64,000 nt of DNA from Bretschneidera sinensis (Eukaryota > Streptophyta > Magnoliopsida > Brassicales > Akaniaceae). The DNA is taken from positions 70,900,120-70,964,119 of the forward strand of contig CM043700.1 in NCBI GenBank assembly GCA_023935145.1, in the 5' to 3' direction. Position 1 is the stretch's first letter. The number at the start of each line of letters is the position of its first letter. Made by a program: the position numbers and the translations under genes. This document shows positions 47,920-60,146 of the stretch, one piece after another. The notes below the pieces were generated by a model. The model ran no database searches, had not been told where the DNA came from, and saw only the letters and a list, made by a program, of their open reading frames with translations.

Positions 47920-49859
47920 TGTTGGAAACTAATGTACTAGTATATCTTAAATCACATGGGAATATTAAATCAAATCACATGCAACAATAGTTCAAATTAC
48001 ACAGAACAATTCAACACTCAATCATAGAGTATGAAAATTGATAATTTAATCTGAATTCATTCATAAACTGTTGAATAACAAATGAATCTCCTATATATAT
48101 AGGAGAATCCTAACCTACAGATAAAAACTAAATCCTATAAAGATACGAACAATATATCAGATAACAATGGAAAAAGATAAGTCTAATCCTAATCTTAATC
48201 CTCTTCAAATAAAGAAGCTAATTAAGATAATAATTCTTAATATTTTCAATTACATAATTATCTCTATATCCCCCAATTCCGTAGTAAGAGATCAAAGAAG
48301 TCGAGGAACAAAGCATGGTCATGAAAGTCTCGGAAGGAAGGAGAAAAAATTTCGTTGAAAACATCTGTTACCTAGATACTTGAAACCAAGTACGAAAGAC
48401 ACTCAATATGATAGACAGATGTATCAACTCGAATCTCTGTCGAACAATCAAGCTTGTTGTCCTGTTTGTCTAGAATCTCTTCAACCATCTCAATGTGCTC
48501 AGCAAACTTACCATCTTCTTAAACTGGTTCAAATAAAATAACCTCACATGAAACTGGTTTAATATACTAAACAACATCAAGCTGGTCGTCGACTTGTCCT
48601 TCATCTTTGTCGGCATTTTGATCTTGAACCTAGTCAACAGACTCAATGGGCATAACCAAGTCATCATATGGCTGACATGGTTCAACTACAACAGTCTCAC
48701 ATGGAATTGAGACATGTTCAACCCCTACTTGAATATTTTCATTCACGCCGACTTCATCTTGGTGCTCTGTGGAGTCTTCTCTATCATTAGTGGGCTTGTA
48801 GTTATCAAGTTCGGGATCTTCTTGCACTGTCACAACATCCAAGGGTTTGTACAATTCTTTATATTCTTTCAAAAATTGGATTATGTAAACACAATCATAC
48901 CCAACACAACCATGATTAGCATCTTTAAGAGCATAATAATAATTTTTATATCCAACTTCCTCATCATCATAAATATAACTATCATTACCATTTAAAGCGT
49001 GGACATCTCGAGAACTCTGCTCACATTCATACTCATACTCATATTGGTGCTGTAATTTTTTAAGTCGTCTCTCATCACGATAAACCCAATATTAAAGCTC
49101 TTTATATTCTTCATACATACGTCGGGGAAAATAACATCAACCATATTTGATCACTTTGAATTTCAGCGCATCCAAGCAACAACTAAGCTTGTAGATTTCT
49201 AATACAAATCCAGGTACGATAAGACATGATATTAAACTAAAATACCTAAAACATAATTAATTTTTTGTTCACTTTCTTGTTTTTTTTTTCCTTTTTTGCA
49301 GTTTTTCTTCTACTCTTTTTTCTTTTTCTTTTTTTTTTGCAAGAAAAAAATACAGATAATTACAATAAAAAATTTAAAAAGAAAACCTGGGATTTTTTTT
49401 TGAGCTGGCTCGTTCGGGCTGAGCTGGGCTCGACCTAACTCTCTATTCACAGCTGTTTCTCACAGGAGAAATTAGGACTCGGATACCACTTGATGCAATA
49501 CAGTAGAAAGAATTGAAAAGAAACGGAAAAATTAAATATAGATGATCCAAATCATATGGATCTTCCCAAATCACATAGGAACACGAACCAAATTACATGG
49601 ACAATTCAACACTCAATCACAGAATATGAAAATTGATAATTTAATCTGAATTCATTCATAAGCTGTTGAATAACAAATAAATCTTTCATATATGTATGAG
49701 AATCCTAACCTAAAGATAAAAACTAAATCCTAAAAAGATGAGAACAACAGATCAGATAACAATGGAAGAAGATAAACTTAATCTTAATCCTATTCAAATA
49801 AAGAAGCTAACTAAGATAATAATTCTTAATATTTTTAATTACATAATTATCTCTATATC
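47920..49859 (-). mobile_element. Short non-autonomous LTR retroelement (LARD/TRIM-like)
   Basis: Two LTR-like repeats (about 47925-48270 and 49491-49859) share long identical words such as ATTGATAATTTAATCTGAAT and AAATAAAGAAGCTAA. Next to the right copy the minus strand reads TGCATCAAGTGGTATCCGAG, an LTR end followed by a primer-binding site similar to the initiator tRNA-Met type. Next to the left copy is a G-rich tract (GGAATTGGGGG). So it is read right to left. The internal 1.2 kb lacks RT and integrase. Outer ends and TSD could not be fixed. Confidence 0.75.
48630..49094 (-). other. open frame of ~150 codons inside the short LTR element
   Basis: The minus-strand frame is open from a stop at about 49094 to a stop near 48630. 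It is very acidic and tyrosine-rich (QYEYEYECEQ, SYIYDDEEVGYKN, YALKDANHGCVGYD), then EDPELDNYKPTNDREDSTEH. There is no ATG near its start. I do not recognise it; it may be a remnant of gag or of an extra gene of the parent element. Confidence 0.4.
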
Positions 49860-49869
49860 TTTCTATTCC

Positions 49870-50388
49870 TAGATTAAAGTCTCTAATCCTAGTCTTCCTC
49901 GTGTTCCCCTTCAAAACATAATTCAGTCTCAACATCTTAATTTCGGCATCAAAAAAACATTCTCATTCTCGAGAAAAACTTAGTGATACATCAAATTTAA
50001 GAAGATGAAATGATCTGATGCTGAAAAATAATCACACTCCTTTTAAGCTTTTCATTAAAGGATTTCCTTTAATCCAAGCACTGACTATAACCAAAGTTGA
50101 CTTATGACCAGTTACGAATGTAACTAAAATAGCTTAGAAGTTGCTTAACGAAACAGAAAAAAAGAAAAGAGAAGAGTAATTAGAAGTTTAGGACAGATTT
50201 GGGTCCAAATTCACAACTTCAAAAGCAATGCTATCAATGTCTTTACGGAGTAACTGGCAGGTAGGGCAAAAGCTTTGCTAGTTGCTGCACTTGCAAGAAA
50301 AACTCTTACCAGCCAATCTACAAAGCTTTGCTCAGATAATGTATTCTGTACAATTTATGAACTGCAGCTTGGACAAATTTAAAAAATC
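49870..50388. other. intergenic, SAC8 3' region
   Basis: Probable SAC8 3' untranslated sequence at its right end (minus strand). Nothing else recognised. Confidence 0.5.
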
Positions 50389-53300
50389 TTATAGAAGGCC
50401 GCACAGGCGAGGCCTAGAACAGAACTGCCTTCCATTAGCTTTAACCACTGCCGTTACTCCAGCAGTCGCTCCAGCACAGAGAACAAAAGACACGTATTTC
50501 TGAGTGTTTTGCCCCACTGTAAAACATACATGATAACATATTTAACCCTCCTTGTAAACTTGGTAAATATGGGGAATGTAAACTAGAAAATGAGAACATG
50601 CACTTCGCATTAAAAACCAAAATATAAAGGAAGTAATACCTTGCTGAAGTGTGAAAGATGTCAATGTCAAACCTCCAATCAGCAAGGCTGATGCTACTGG
50701 GAGATACTGAAAAATTTTAAGTAACCATAAAGCATGTTAATCAGGGATGAAAACAAAAACAGAAAAAAAAAATCGTTTGATGAGCAATCTATAAAGTTGA
50801 CATGGATTACACACTTTCCAGCATCTGACTAGAAAACTGGTAAAACCAGCATAAGCTCAGCCTCCAAACCCCAACAACCCCCCCCCCCCCTTTTTTTTTT
50901 ACTCTTTTCTTTTAAGTGGAAAGGTGAACTGTTTTCTAGTAATAAAAAGGTCATCTATATTAGTGTCACATTGGTAAAGGAAGGCTGATTTTCCAGATTA
51001 TCCGGAATATCTTTTTTTTTCTTTTCCTTGACAGTAGACAGTATAAAGTAACAAAAACTAGATGACATGGATAGCAAATACCAAAATAAAATTGATACTA
51101 CATACAGAGAATGAGTCGAATGCATTAAGCTGGAACGGAGAAGGATTATTTCTGCTGACAGTATAATGGCCACTTATAAGATCCATTGCATCCTGAAAAG
51201 ACATTAATTTAAATTTAACCAATTTTCGGCTAGCATTGAGTATCCCAAGTCCTGGCTTATTGATACGCCAGTGTTTAATAGCTGAAAGATAAAGAAGCAG
51301 CTTGCCTGTCGAATTCCATCATGGAAATTATTCAAATAATATCTTGAGAGAGAACTCATTCCATCTTTGATAAATCCACCAATTGTCTGTTTTCCATACC
51401 TGCAGTATGTGCACCCAAAATGCATCACGAAATGGGATGTAAAGAGATAATGATTCTTGAAAATCGTAGATTGTAAACTGATGAGTGCCAAATATTGCAT
51501 ATTTTGGCCCTTTAATTTACATTTGTTAGCTTAGGAATTTGTTACTTTGAGTTGTTTTCGCTGTTTTACAGGTTTACAAGCTTGGAAAGAAGTTTCACTA
51601 AATTACCAAAATTGCTCATGCAGATCAGTCATTTTTTAGGATTAAACTGTATTGATTTAGGAAGAACCAGAAGATGAGCCATATATGCTTGGAAAGATCC
51701 GGATGTCTATTTTCTGGAGAATTTTACGGATCAATAAAATGATTTTTCTAGAGAAAGTTACGGTGGTTTTAGTAGACAAAGGTCAGGCTGTGCATGATTT
51801 CAGCGTGACAGATCAGCCATTTTTGAGGATTTAACTGTATTGATTCAGGAAGAACCACGAGATGAGTCATATATGCTTGGAAAGATCCCGATATCTATTT
51901 TCTGGAGAATTTTACGGATCAATAAAATGATTTTTCTAGAGAAAGTAATGGCAGTTTTAATAGACGAAGGTCAAAGAGCAAAAACTGAAATCTGCAGTTT
52001 CCCACGTCGGATTGGAAGCATATTGCACTTGTGATATTTCCCTATATAAGCCCTTCCTCACTTCATCTTTAATGTACAATTCCTGAGCCACTTTGGTGTT
52101 TACCGGTGGACGTCCGCTAGCATTCTAGTGGATCTCGAAGGCTTTGTCACCACGAGGGGAAGCACCGCCCGTCAGCAAGTGGAATTTCTCCCATGTAAAG
52201 TTATTTATTTATTTTTTTACATTTAGTTGTTTTAGTTTAAATGTTTAGCACTTTTATTATGAATTGTAGTTTCATAGTTATGAGTGGCTAGACTCTTCAG
52301 CTAAGGTTGAAGATGAAGCCCCACCGTTGTTTGGCGTAGTAGTTTAGATTTGCTTGTACAAATCTGACAATTTTTAGTATAAATGTTCTGTCAATTATTT
52401 GAGTTAATCTTATAATTGATTGAGTTTAAATTGTCTGTTGGATATTCCTTGCGTTTCATCTGATGGATACATTGAATGTTTTTCGATTAAATTGGATTTC
52501 CTTTGTGATTTGTTGAGAGTGGATATATTGGATGCTTTGGTTTAGTTGAGATATTCTTTGTTTTTTGTCTTATAGTTGGATTCATGAAATGTTTTGATAG
52601 GCTATATTTTTAGAACATATATGCTTAACTTCGGTGGGGTGGATTTGGAAACCTCAATGTGTTAATTATTAATTTTTAAAAATCAATTTAGTTTAATTTT
52701 AATTTCTTTTGCAAATTATCATCTGATATTCGGAACTAGGTTAAGATAGAGTTAGTTTAGATTGAAAATATACTTTCACAACGCAATTCCATGTGGATTC
52801 GACCTCGCACTTGCACAACGTTATACTGCAAACGACTCGTACGCTTGCGAGTAATTTAAAACTCACAACATAAACTTAACTCACCTAACTAGGTCCCCTT
52901 TCAGGGCATGGGTCCATGCATATTCGAGGCTTATCTCATCCCCTTGCTCAGCCCACACTAGAGCAAGTAAGATAAGAATATAGAATGAGGAAGAAGACAG
53001 AAAAGTTCTAATTCAAAAAAATTAGTAGCAATTGTACGAAAAAATACATACATGTTCTTAACTTTCCATAATCTTCAACGAACATGGAAATGCACTCGGT
53101 AGAAGTAAGTACCCCAACTCTTTGCAATTGTACATTTAGAGACTTTTTGGCCAGATAACTCTGTTTCCAACAATAAAAGAAAAGTAAGACTTTTGAGCCA
53201 GATAGCACGTCTCGTCTTAAAGTACAGCACTTCTAATATATCCCTCAGGCAACATGGATACTTACGTACTAACAACGGTAATAGTACAACTAATAACAAA

Positions 53301-56300
53301 GGCCAAACATACCACTTTTCCCACAAACCTGGGTAACATTTGTTCGATCAAGGCAATCAATGCAGTCAGATCTAATAATCCCTTTCTGCTCGTCTAGAAT
53401 GTTTCCGTCTGCATCTACTAGGAAGTATCTGCTCAGGTGGAATAGTATTGATTAAAAACAGAATTATGGATAGCTAGCAAAGCAGGATCATGCGATGCTT
53501 ATTCACAAAAAGTCTACATAAAATTCAATTTGTCTTATTACCCTTGCTTCTCAGATTCCTCTGAGATTTGATTATATAGTAATTGTAAGCTGTCAAAGTT
53601 TGAGTTGCCACAAACGTGATGGAAGTCGAATGAGATGTATCTGCAATAAACAAATGAATAATTTAGTTAATAATATTAAAGTTCTCTAGAAAGCACCTCA
53701 TCAGCTCATCTCCCCGAGAAAAAAGAATCAAATTAAGAGAAGATGGAATTGCAGTACAAAGGATGTTATTATCATTTGAGTGAAGCAAGAAGTTGACAAA
53801 ATGAATGGGTACTAACAAGGTTTTTTCCAGAAAAAAAGACAGAAAAGAAATAATATAAAACTATCATGAGAGGCCAATTAGCTTATGTTCTCTAAAGTAC
53901 AGAACTTGCAAGTTGCAACTAATAGACACTTCATAATTTTGTTTGGTCCCCAACCTACACCGGCTTTGAATACTTCCCCACAATCCTTAACTCCCAGCTG
54001 TAGCCAATACCTAATTTTGGCACCTGTCTGCCCTCTTAAAAAGACATTTCCCACATTATACTGCGGCATGCTCTTCAAGAAAAATTCAAACATCATAATA
54101 CCACTTGAAGCTATATGACATTTTTTTGGTAAATAAAGTTGTCACTTGAAGCTATAATGGAGCATGACCTCAGACCCAAGATGGCTTATCCTTCAGTACT
54201 GTAATCTAAAAAATTAATTTCCATCATATTTTAGTCTGTTAATTCTTTTCTTTAACCAAAAACATTAACCATGTTATCTTGACATTTGACACTCAGCAAA
54301 AAGAATTGAAACAAAAAAGATAAAGGATGATTGATAGAAACTGACTGCATCTTAACATAACTAGTGTAAGTTGTGTAACATACTAACATTATCATAACTA
54401 TGTACTGATGAAAGTGTCTCAAGTGAAATATAATCAATACTATGTTCACCAAACAATGGTAAAAGAATCAATAAATTTGATGAGTTAATGCAATCTGAAG
54501 GCCAAGCAGATAAGTTAAGAAGTAATCTAAATTAGTAACCAGCCAACAATTGAAAATTGTTTGCGGATTAATGTATATACATATATAGAAGAGTATAATG
54601 TCACCTCACATTTGGAAGCTTTTGCATTTCAGCAGCGAATGCCATACTTAACTGACTTTCATATCCATGCTACATTTGTTCAATAAACAAAAGATAAAAT
54701 ATTTGTAAGTCTGGAATATAAGAAAAAAAAGTGAGTTTCACATAAAAGTGATCACAATTTGTGCAAGTAAAGCACAAAGTGGCCAACTAAATATGCAACT
54801 ATAACAAGCAGGACAAAGTTCAAAACCACCTAGTTATGAGAATTTCTAAAATTTGATACCGATCATGTAGTCACAAACAAATCTCAAGGGAAACAATTTC
54901 CAATTCTGTCCAGCTGGCCAAATTATCTGGCTTCCGAAACAGCTTATAGACTAATATCACAACCCAGATTTCTGCCTAGGAGTGAAAGAGAATAGAGAAA
55001 GAAGCCTTACTTAATCTGTTAGGTCAACTGCTACAGTTTCTCCATATCTTTGTAAAAGATCGTGGAAATGGCACTCCACAACTTTTGGCTGGAGCCAGGA
55101 CCAAATACATGGATGTCAATGGGCAGACATCATAATGCAACTCAAATTACAAAAAAGATCTGAATTTTTTAGTAAAAGTATACTGTTTGGTCGTGATTAA
55201 TAATTTTAAGTCGTGGTTTATAGCTCAAATTAACAATCTGCTCCCAAAGAAGTGGAATTGAGCCTCGAATCTGAAAAACAGAGAACAATGTACATAAAAG
55301 CATAAGTCATACCTCCCCGATAACTGGAGGAATAAATTGCAATATTATCGGAGAAATGATTGCAACCTGTGTCTTGATATTCCAATTAGAATATAAAAGT
55401 TGACTTGTGAATGCAGCACATGTCCCTCCCATTAATACTCTTTAACTATAAGTATTACTGTACTCAGGATTTGAGGTTTCGAGACGCTTACCTTCAAATC
55501 CAGACACAATACCTCTAAGTTAAACCTAATACACAATGTCATTTCCTTAATAAAAAAAAATACACAATGCCATTTGAGATTAAGGAAATAGAAACAATTT
55601 TTACTCGAGAGACGATTTAAAGAATACAGATTATAAATTATAATCATTATTTATCGGAGATAAAAACATAAAAATACTAACTTTTTTTTAGAAAAAAATC
55701 TGCACATAAAACGAATAAGTAAACAAACCTGTGCATAGCATGGTATGTAGCTAGTAGTAAATATAATTTGGTTAGTGGAACACCATAAGACTATCATACA
55801 GCAGGAAGAGTAAGTGTGCTGTCCTTCCAATCCAAATTATATTATATGATGATGAAGATGAGGACGACAATTTGACAACGATAAGACTCGTAGTTACAAC
55901 AATGATAATGACAATAAAATATTCAAGGACTAATGAATGAACAAGCTTAGAATGTGCAGTGTATGCACTGCCTTTAGTGTATGTATAAAAACTATTGTGC
56001 ACAAAGGTATTTACAGATACGTAATATTAACTATATCAAGCTGCCCATGCATATTAAGCTAACAGACATAAGCAAGCCAACAACCCTTAAGACACACCAC
56101 ACAGCATCATCTTTATGCAATGCTAAATCAATGATGTATATAGACCAATAAGGACATGCTAATGTGATAATTAGGATATCAAGATGATAAGGCATAAAAT
56201 CATTTTCTGAACAACTACTGGTACAGTAGATATTACCTGCAATAATGAGAACCTAAAACCTTCAGTTTCAAGTATTTGCTCAGTTTCAATAAAATTAGCA

Positions 56301-58778
56301 GTGTCCCCTTCAAGGTTAGCTCCTCTTCTCCACATACGTGTCCCTAAGTCCCCAGATTACCACGTGATGATTAAAAATCTAAAGACTACCTAGACATAGC
56401 AGCAAGAATAAGTATGAGAATAAATAATCCGCATAACATCGTACCTAGACGTCTTGTACACCTCCTTGAAACTAATGTAATTGTGGCAGTTGAACTTTTT
56501 ATCTTTAGCTGAGCAGCTTGAAAGCTTAAACCTTTGTTAAATGAAAACACCAAACATGGTTGGAGAATAACACAATTTAATTTACTGTCCCCAATACACA
56601 TAATAGGTAGGCATGTGCACATTCCCCCACCCCCCCCCCCCCCCCCCCCCCCGAACTTCCCAAAAAAAAAACACAGAGAAAGAGAGATCAAATCAATCAA
56701 AAACATAAGGAATATGAGAATAAGGATATTTCCTTGTAGAAGAGGAATGATAAACCCATCAAGCTGCCACAACAAAGAACAAATGTGTAAAAAAGAGGAA
56801 ATTATTTTTCATGATTTAATTTCAAGTAAAATAAAATTCCAAACACAAGGAATATCTAACCTTACACTCAATGAGTTCCTCCAAAAGATTTCTGTTCCAA
56901 GCAAATCGAGGGTCAGACTGAAACACAGAAAGAAAATTAGAAATTCAAATTACTCAGTAAGAACAAAGCAACTGTAGATGGGGGGAAAGATTTTATACAA
57001 GATTATTTTAGGATATTAATTTATTGAATGATAACCCCCAATATGAAAACTAACCTGCTTCCAGATTGGTTTACCCATCCACCCTTCCGCTAACTTATAT
57101 CTTCTCTGCAAGCTGGTACACATAATCAAATGCATCTCAAAAAACAGGTTTAGGGCCATAGAACTGTATCTGAATACGATAACCAGAAAAAAAAAATAAA
57201 TAAAACCAGAGACCATAAGCATGCTGCAAGGAAAAAGAATTTACTTCAATGTTATATCTGTTTCATATGAATAGTACAATCCTGGAGTAGCTTCCACCTT
57301 TTTCAACAGAGTCATGAAGTAAGCCTCATCTCTTTTCTGCACGAAAAAGATTGTGAAGGTTTGAGGAAATGAAAATTTGACCATCTCGAATGATGCCTGC
57401 ACAGCATTTTAAAGAGAAAAAAGTTGAACTTTACTTCCTGAGAAGTTGAGAACCTCGAAGCCTCATTACAAGCCAGAAACTTCATAGAGACGACACGGAA
57501 AACAGGGAAACCTAGAAAGTTTCCAACTTCTTGTCGTGAAGTTATTACGAGTACATATGTTCCTACACAAAAGCAAGACAAATTTTATATAAAACCTCAT
57601 CTAATGACTAAATATACATATAAGATTTATGATTTATTTCATAAACTATTAAGCCTGACAGGTAGCTAAAGCCTGATAATTTTACAATGATACTGTCAGC
57701 CCTGATTTTGTTTTAAAGTTCAAGGGATAAGATCCAAATAACAAAATGAAGCTCACAGGAAGACCTTAAACTCACTGCAAAATGCCTATATAGAACAATA
57801 TGCAAAAAAAAAAATGATGTTGCAAATCCACACGCCGAGGCACAAACAACATCAACTCAAAATTGTGTACAAAACTAACCCATGGACTTGAGACTCAAAA
57901 AATAGCAAGCATTTAGGCAGATTTGTGTATCTGGAAAATTCAGAGCAATGAAATACCTGCAAGCAATCTAATTGTTCCACCAACCCCGTAGATAGTGGAG
58001 ACTTTGGATGGACTTCCAGAACAAGTATTATCTGCAACAATTAACAAGGCACTAAGTTTCCAGTTTAAAAAGGAACTCCTAACAGTTCGTCAGTAGCTTC
58101 ACTTTTGACTTGGGGCGCCATAGTAATTCAAGGGAAATTCTCTTCTTGACAGTTTTGGAGGTGCAGCAATAAGCAATTGATTCTTTCTTCTACTTCGCTC
58201 AACCAAGCTGATTCGGTCTTCATTTAGCTTACCAGACTAAAATAATTGTACTGTTATGCTTATGGGAAATTACCAATAAGTTAGCATGTGGTTTTACTCT
58301 CAACTTCAACAACCATAAATACATGTAATTTGATCATTTCTCACTAACAGAGCTCTGTTCACGATACATCATACAATAAACTTCCAGTTTATTCCAACAG
58401 TACGCCAAATAATCGTGAATATTTTAATTCTTCCACGAATCAACACTTTAAAAACATAGTTTCTTTTCTTTTTCCTGCATTTTCTCACCAAACAAACATG
58501 AAACAAAAGAAAATTGAAATATAACCGAATCAACACTTTAAAAACATAGCTTCTTTTCTTTTTCCTGCAATTTCTCACCAAACAAACATGAAACAAAAGA
58601 AAATTGAAATATAACCGAATACCGTACCGTTTAGTGGCTCGATGCTTCCATTGCTACGACCAATAGAGAAACCTTGATGAGGAGACTCAACGGATTTGAT
58701 CACGTATTTATCCTCAAATTCCTGCAACTCTAGCTGGTCATAGAGTTTGAATTTATTCGAAGATGATAAAATTTCCAT
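50389..58778 (-). CDS. SAC8: SAC-domain phosphoinositide phosphatase, SAC8-like (20 exons, 589 codons, one in-frame stop)
   Basis: Exons (minus): 58628-58778, 57957-58031, 57435-57562, 57245-57336, 57055-57112, 56861-56917, 56730-56763, 56445-56525, 56237-56343, 55184-55270, 55011-55088, 54605-54669, 53542-53640, 53329-53428, 53052-53160, 52885-52957, 51306-51399, 51106-51192, 50640-50706, 50389-50516. All phases agree. The product should be an ER/Golgi-type phosphatase acting on phosphatidylinositol phosphates. Visible: [15 protein letters not shown] start, the catalytic CX5R(T) motif in [12 protein letters not shown] (Cys 393, Arg 399), YLNNF, two C-terminal hydrophobic segments (about 526-547 and 554-575) and the end RPRLCGLL. 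Codon 316, last of exon 11, is TAA where the family has Gln. Introns 7 (U12-like) and 17 (GC-AG) are unusual; a solo LTR sits in intron 16. Confidence 0.92.
51479..52870 (+). mobile_element. Solo LTR in SAC8 intron 16
   Basis: 1392 bp starting TGATGAGTGCCAAAT and ending CTCACAACA, flanked by perfect TAAAC duplications (51474-51478 and 52871-52875). A TATA-like CTATATAAGCCC is at about 52053. It shares long stretches with the inverted copy at 37984-39432. No coding region. Its target is the SAC8 intron, ten bases from the splice donor. Confidence 0.93.
51619..51971. repeat. ~190-bp tandem duplication inside the solo LTR
   Basis: 51619-51809 and 51810-51971 share CTGGAGAATTTTACGGATCA and the flanking 130 bases. 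The related LTR at 37984-39432 shows only one such unit. Confidence 0.88.
56632..56652. repeat. poly-C tract in SAC8 intron 7
   Basis: An uninterrupted run of about 20 C on the plus strand in the intron with U12-like ends. Such runs are prone to sequencing-length errors. Confidence 0.9.
58436..58615. repeat. 90-bp tandem duplication in SAC8 intron 1
   Basis: CGAATCAACACTTTAAAAAC starts copies at 58436 and 58526. They are nearly identical and end 13 bases from the exon 1 donor. Confidence 0.95.
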
Positions 58779-59117
58779 TATCACGAAGTTCAATGCAAGA
58801 AAAAACGAGACGAGAAAATAAAAACCCTAAAGAGATCGTGAATTCGATCAATTGATTTGTTGAATAATTGAGGGACTTGAAAAAAGGAATAAATATCTTA
58901 ACGATTTTTAGTCAGGGGAAAAGAAATGTAGGAAAATGAAAGAAAATAATCTTGTTTGGAGATTTAAAAAAAAATATTAAAGTATATAATATATTATTAT
59001 TTTTTTATCAATTAAAACGGATTATGAAAGATCAAAATATAATAATAAAGTACAATAAAAATTACAGTAAAGATATAATATTTTTCCAAATTTTTTCAAT
59101 TTAAAAAATTGAAACAA
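58779..59117 (-). promoter_or_regulatory. SAC8 upstream region
   Basis: Sequence between the SAC8 start codon and the terminal repeat of the Pack-type element. AT-rich; no clear motif identified. Promoter role inferred from position only. Confidence 0.35.
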
Positions 59118-59712
59118 TTAGGGCATGCTTGGCGAGAGTTTTCAAAAACTCTTTTCAGTGTTCAAACACTGAATACTCTTTTCAAACACTGGCACTCTTG
59201 TTTGGGACGTAGTGTTCAAAAACCATACTTGAACACAATTTTGTAAAATTTGTTGTTCAAACACTGATTTGATAACACTGCAAATTGGCGTTTTCGGGCT
59301 CAAATCAGTGCTCAGTTTTGACCATCACTTTCCATGTTTATAGAACTCTTCTCTCACTCGCGACCTCGCCTTCTCCTTCTCCATCTCCAATTCACAAAGC
59401 TCTTCTCTCTCTCTCTGCAACGCCTTCATCTTCTCTCTCCCTATTTCCTTGCTTTTCACTTTCACCGAGTCTCTCTCCTTTCATCTTCAACAAATCGCGA
59501 CGGTATCGAGCTTGAAGAAACCCAGAAGAGATGAGAGAAATTTTCCTCTCATTTTCCTACTTCCCAAACACATATTTGTCACTCAGCCTTACCTCACTTC
59601 AAATCCCTGAAAAAATATACCCATCTCTCCAATCTGTAACTCTCTCTTACAGTACCCATCTGAACGGACGACGAGAAGATACCCATCTCTCCTATCCCAT
59701 TTGTTTTTGCTC

Positions 59713-59997
59713 AAATATGTGCTCATAGTGCTCAAAGCTGATGATAATGATGAAGGTGAAGGAGGCCTCGTTGCTGTGTCGACACGCCTGGATCAACTCA
59801 CTGCCCAATTGCCAATTGGCAGATGAGGAGCTCAGCGAGTACAGAAAGCATTGGGTCGGCACCAAAATCAAGTTTTGGGTCAAGGTTAAAATCTACTCTA
59901 GAGAAGCATAGAATGTTGCAGAGGGTTTTGCTTATGTTGGCTTTGATTGGGGCTTGTATGGTGATTAGTGATGGTGTCCTCACACCAGCTATTTCTG
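59713..59997 (+). pseudogene. KUP/HAK potassium transporter fragment
   Basis: [16 protein letters not shown] (59719-59766), then in another frame SLLCRHA and [18 protein letters not shown], then [31 protein letters not shown] and [12 protein letters not shown] ending at a GT donor at 59998. These are consecutive parts of the KUP/HAK/KT K+ transporter N-terminal half. About five codons are missing at 59766 with a frame change. About 95 residues of a protein of roughly 750-800, so it is a fragment. Confidence 0.88.
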
Positions 59998-60146
59998 GTA
60001 ATTTTGGATTTTTTGGGTGGGTTTTGATTTAATTTTGGAATTTTGGGTGATATCCATCATTGATTTGGGTTGGTTGATTGGTTATTTTGGGTTTCTTTTT
60101 TTTGCAGTTATTTTGGGTTGATTGGTTGATGGTGTCCTCGTTGCAG

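Noticed and set aside
56526..56730. GA-AG intron for SAC8 intron 7 (CTACAAG/GAAATATCC ... AAAG/GTTTAAGC)
   Set aside because: Possible in frame, but a perfect U12 donor ATATCCTT three bases downstream is a better explanation; cDNA needed.
56386..56775. Unspliced minus-strand frame of 129 codons with a glycine run
   Set aside because: The glycines come from the poly-C tract in the SAC8 intron; only its ends are SAC8 exons 7 and 8.
59285..59728. Short open frames rich in Ser/Pro/Leu upstream of the KUP fragment
   Set aside because: CT-rich leader-like sequence gives these compositions in several frames; no domain recognised.
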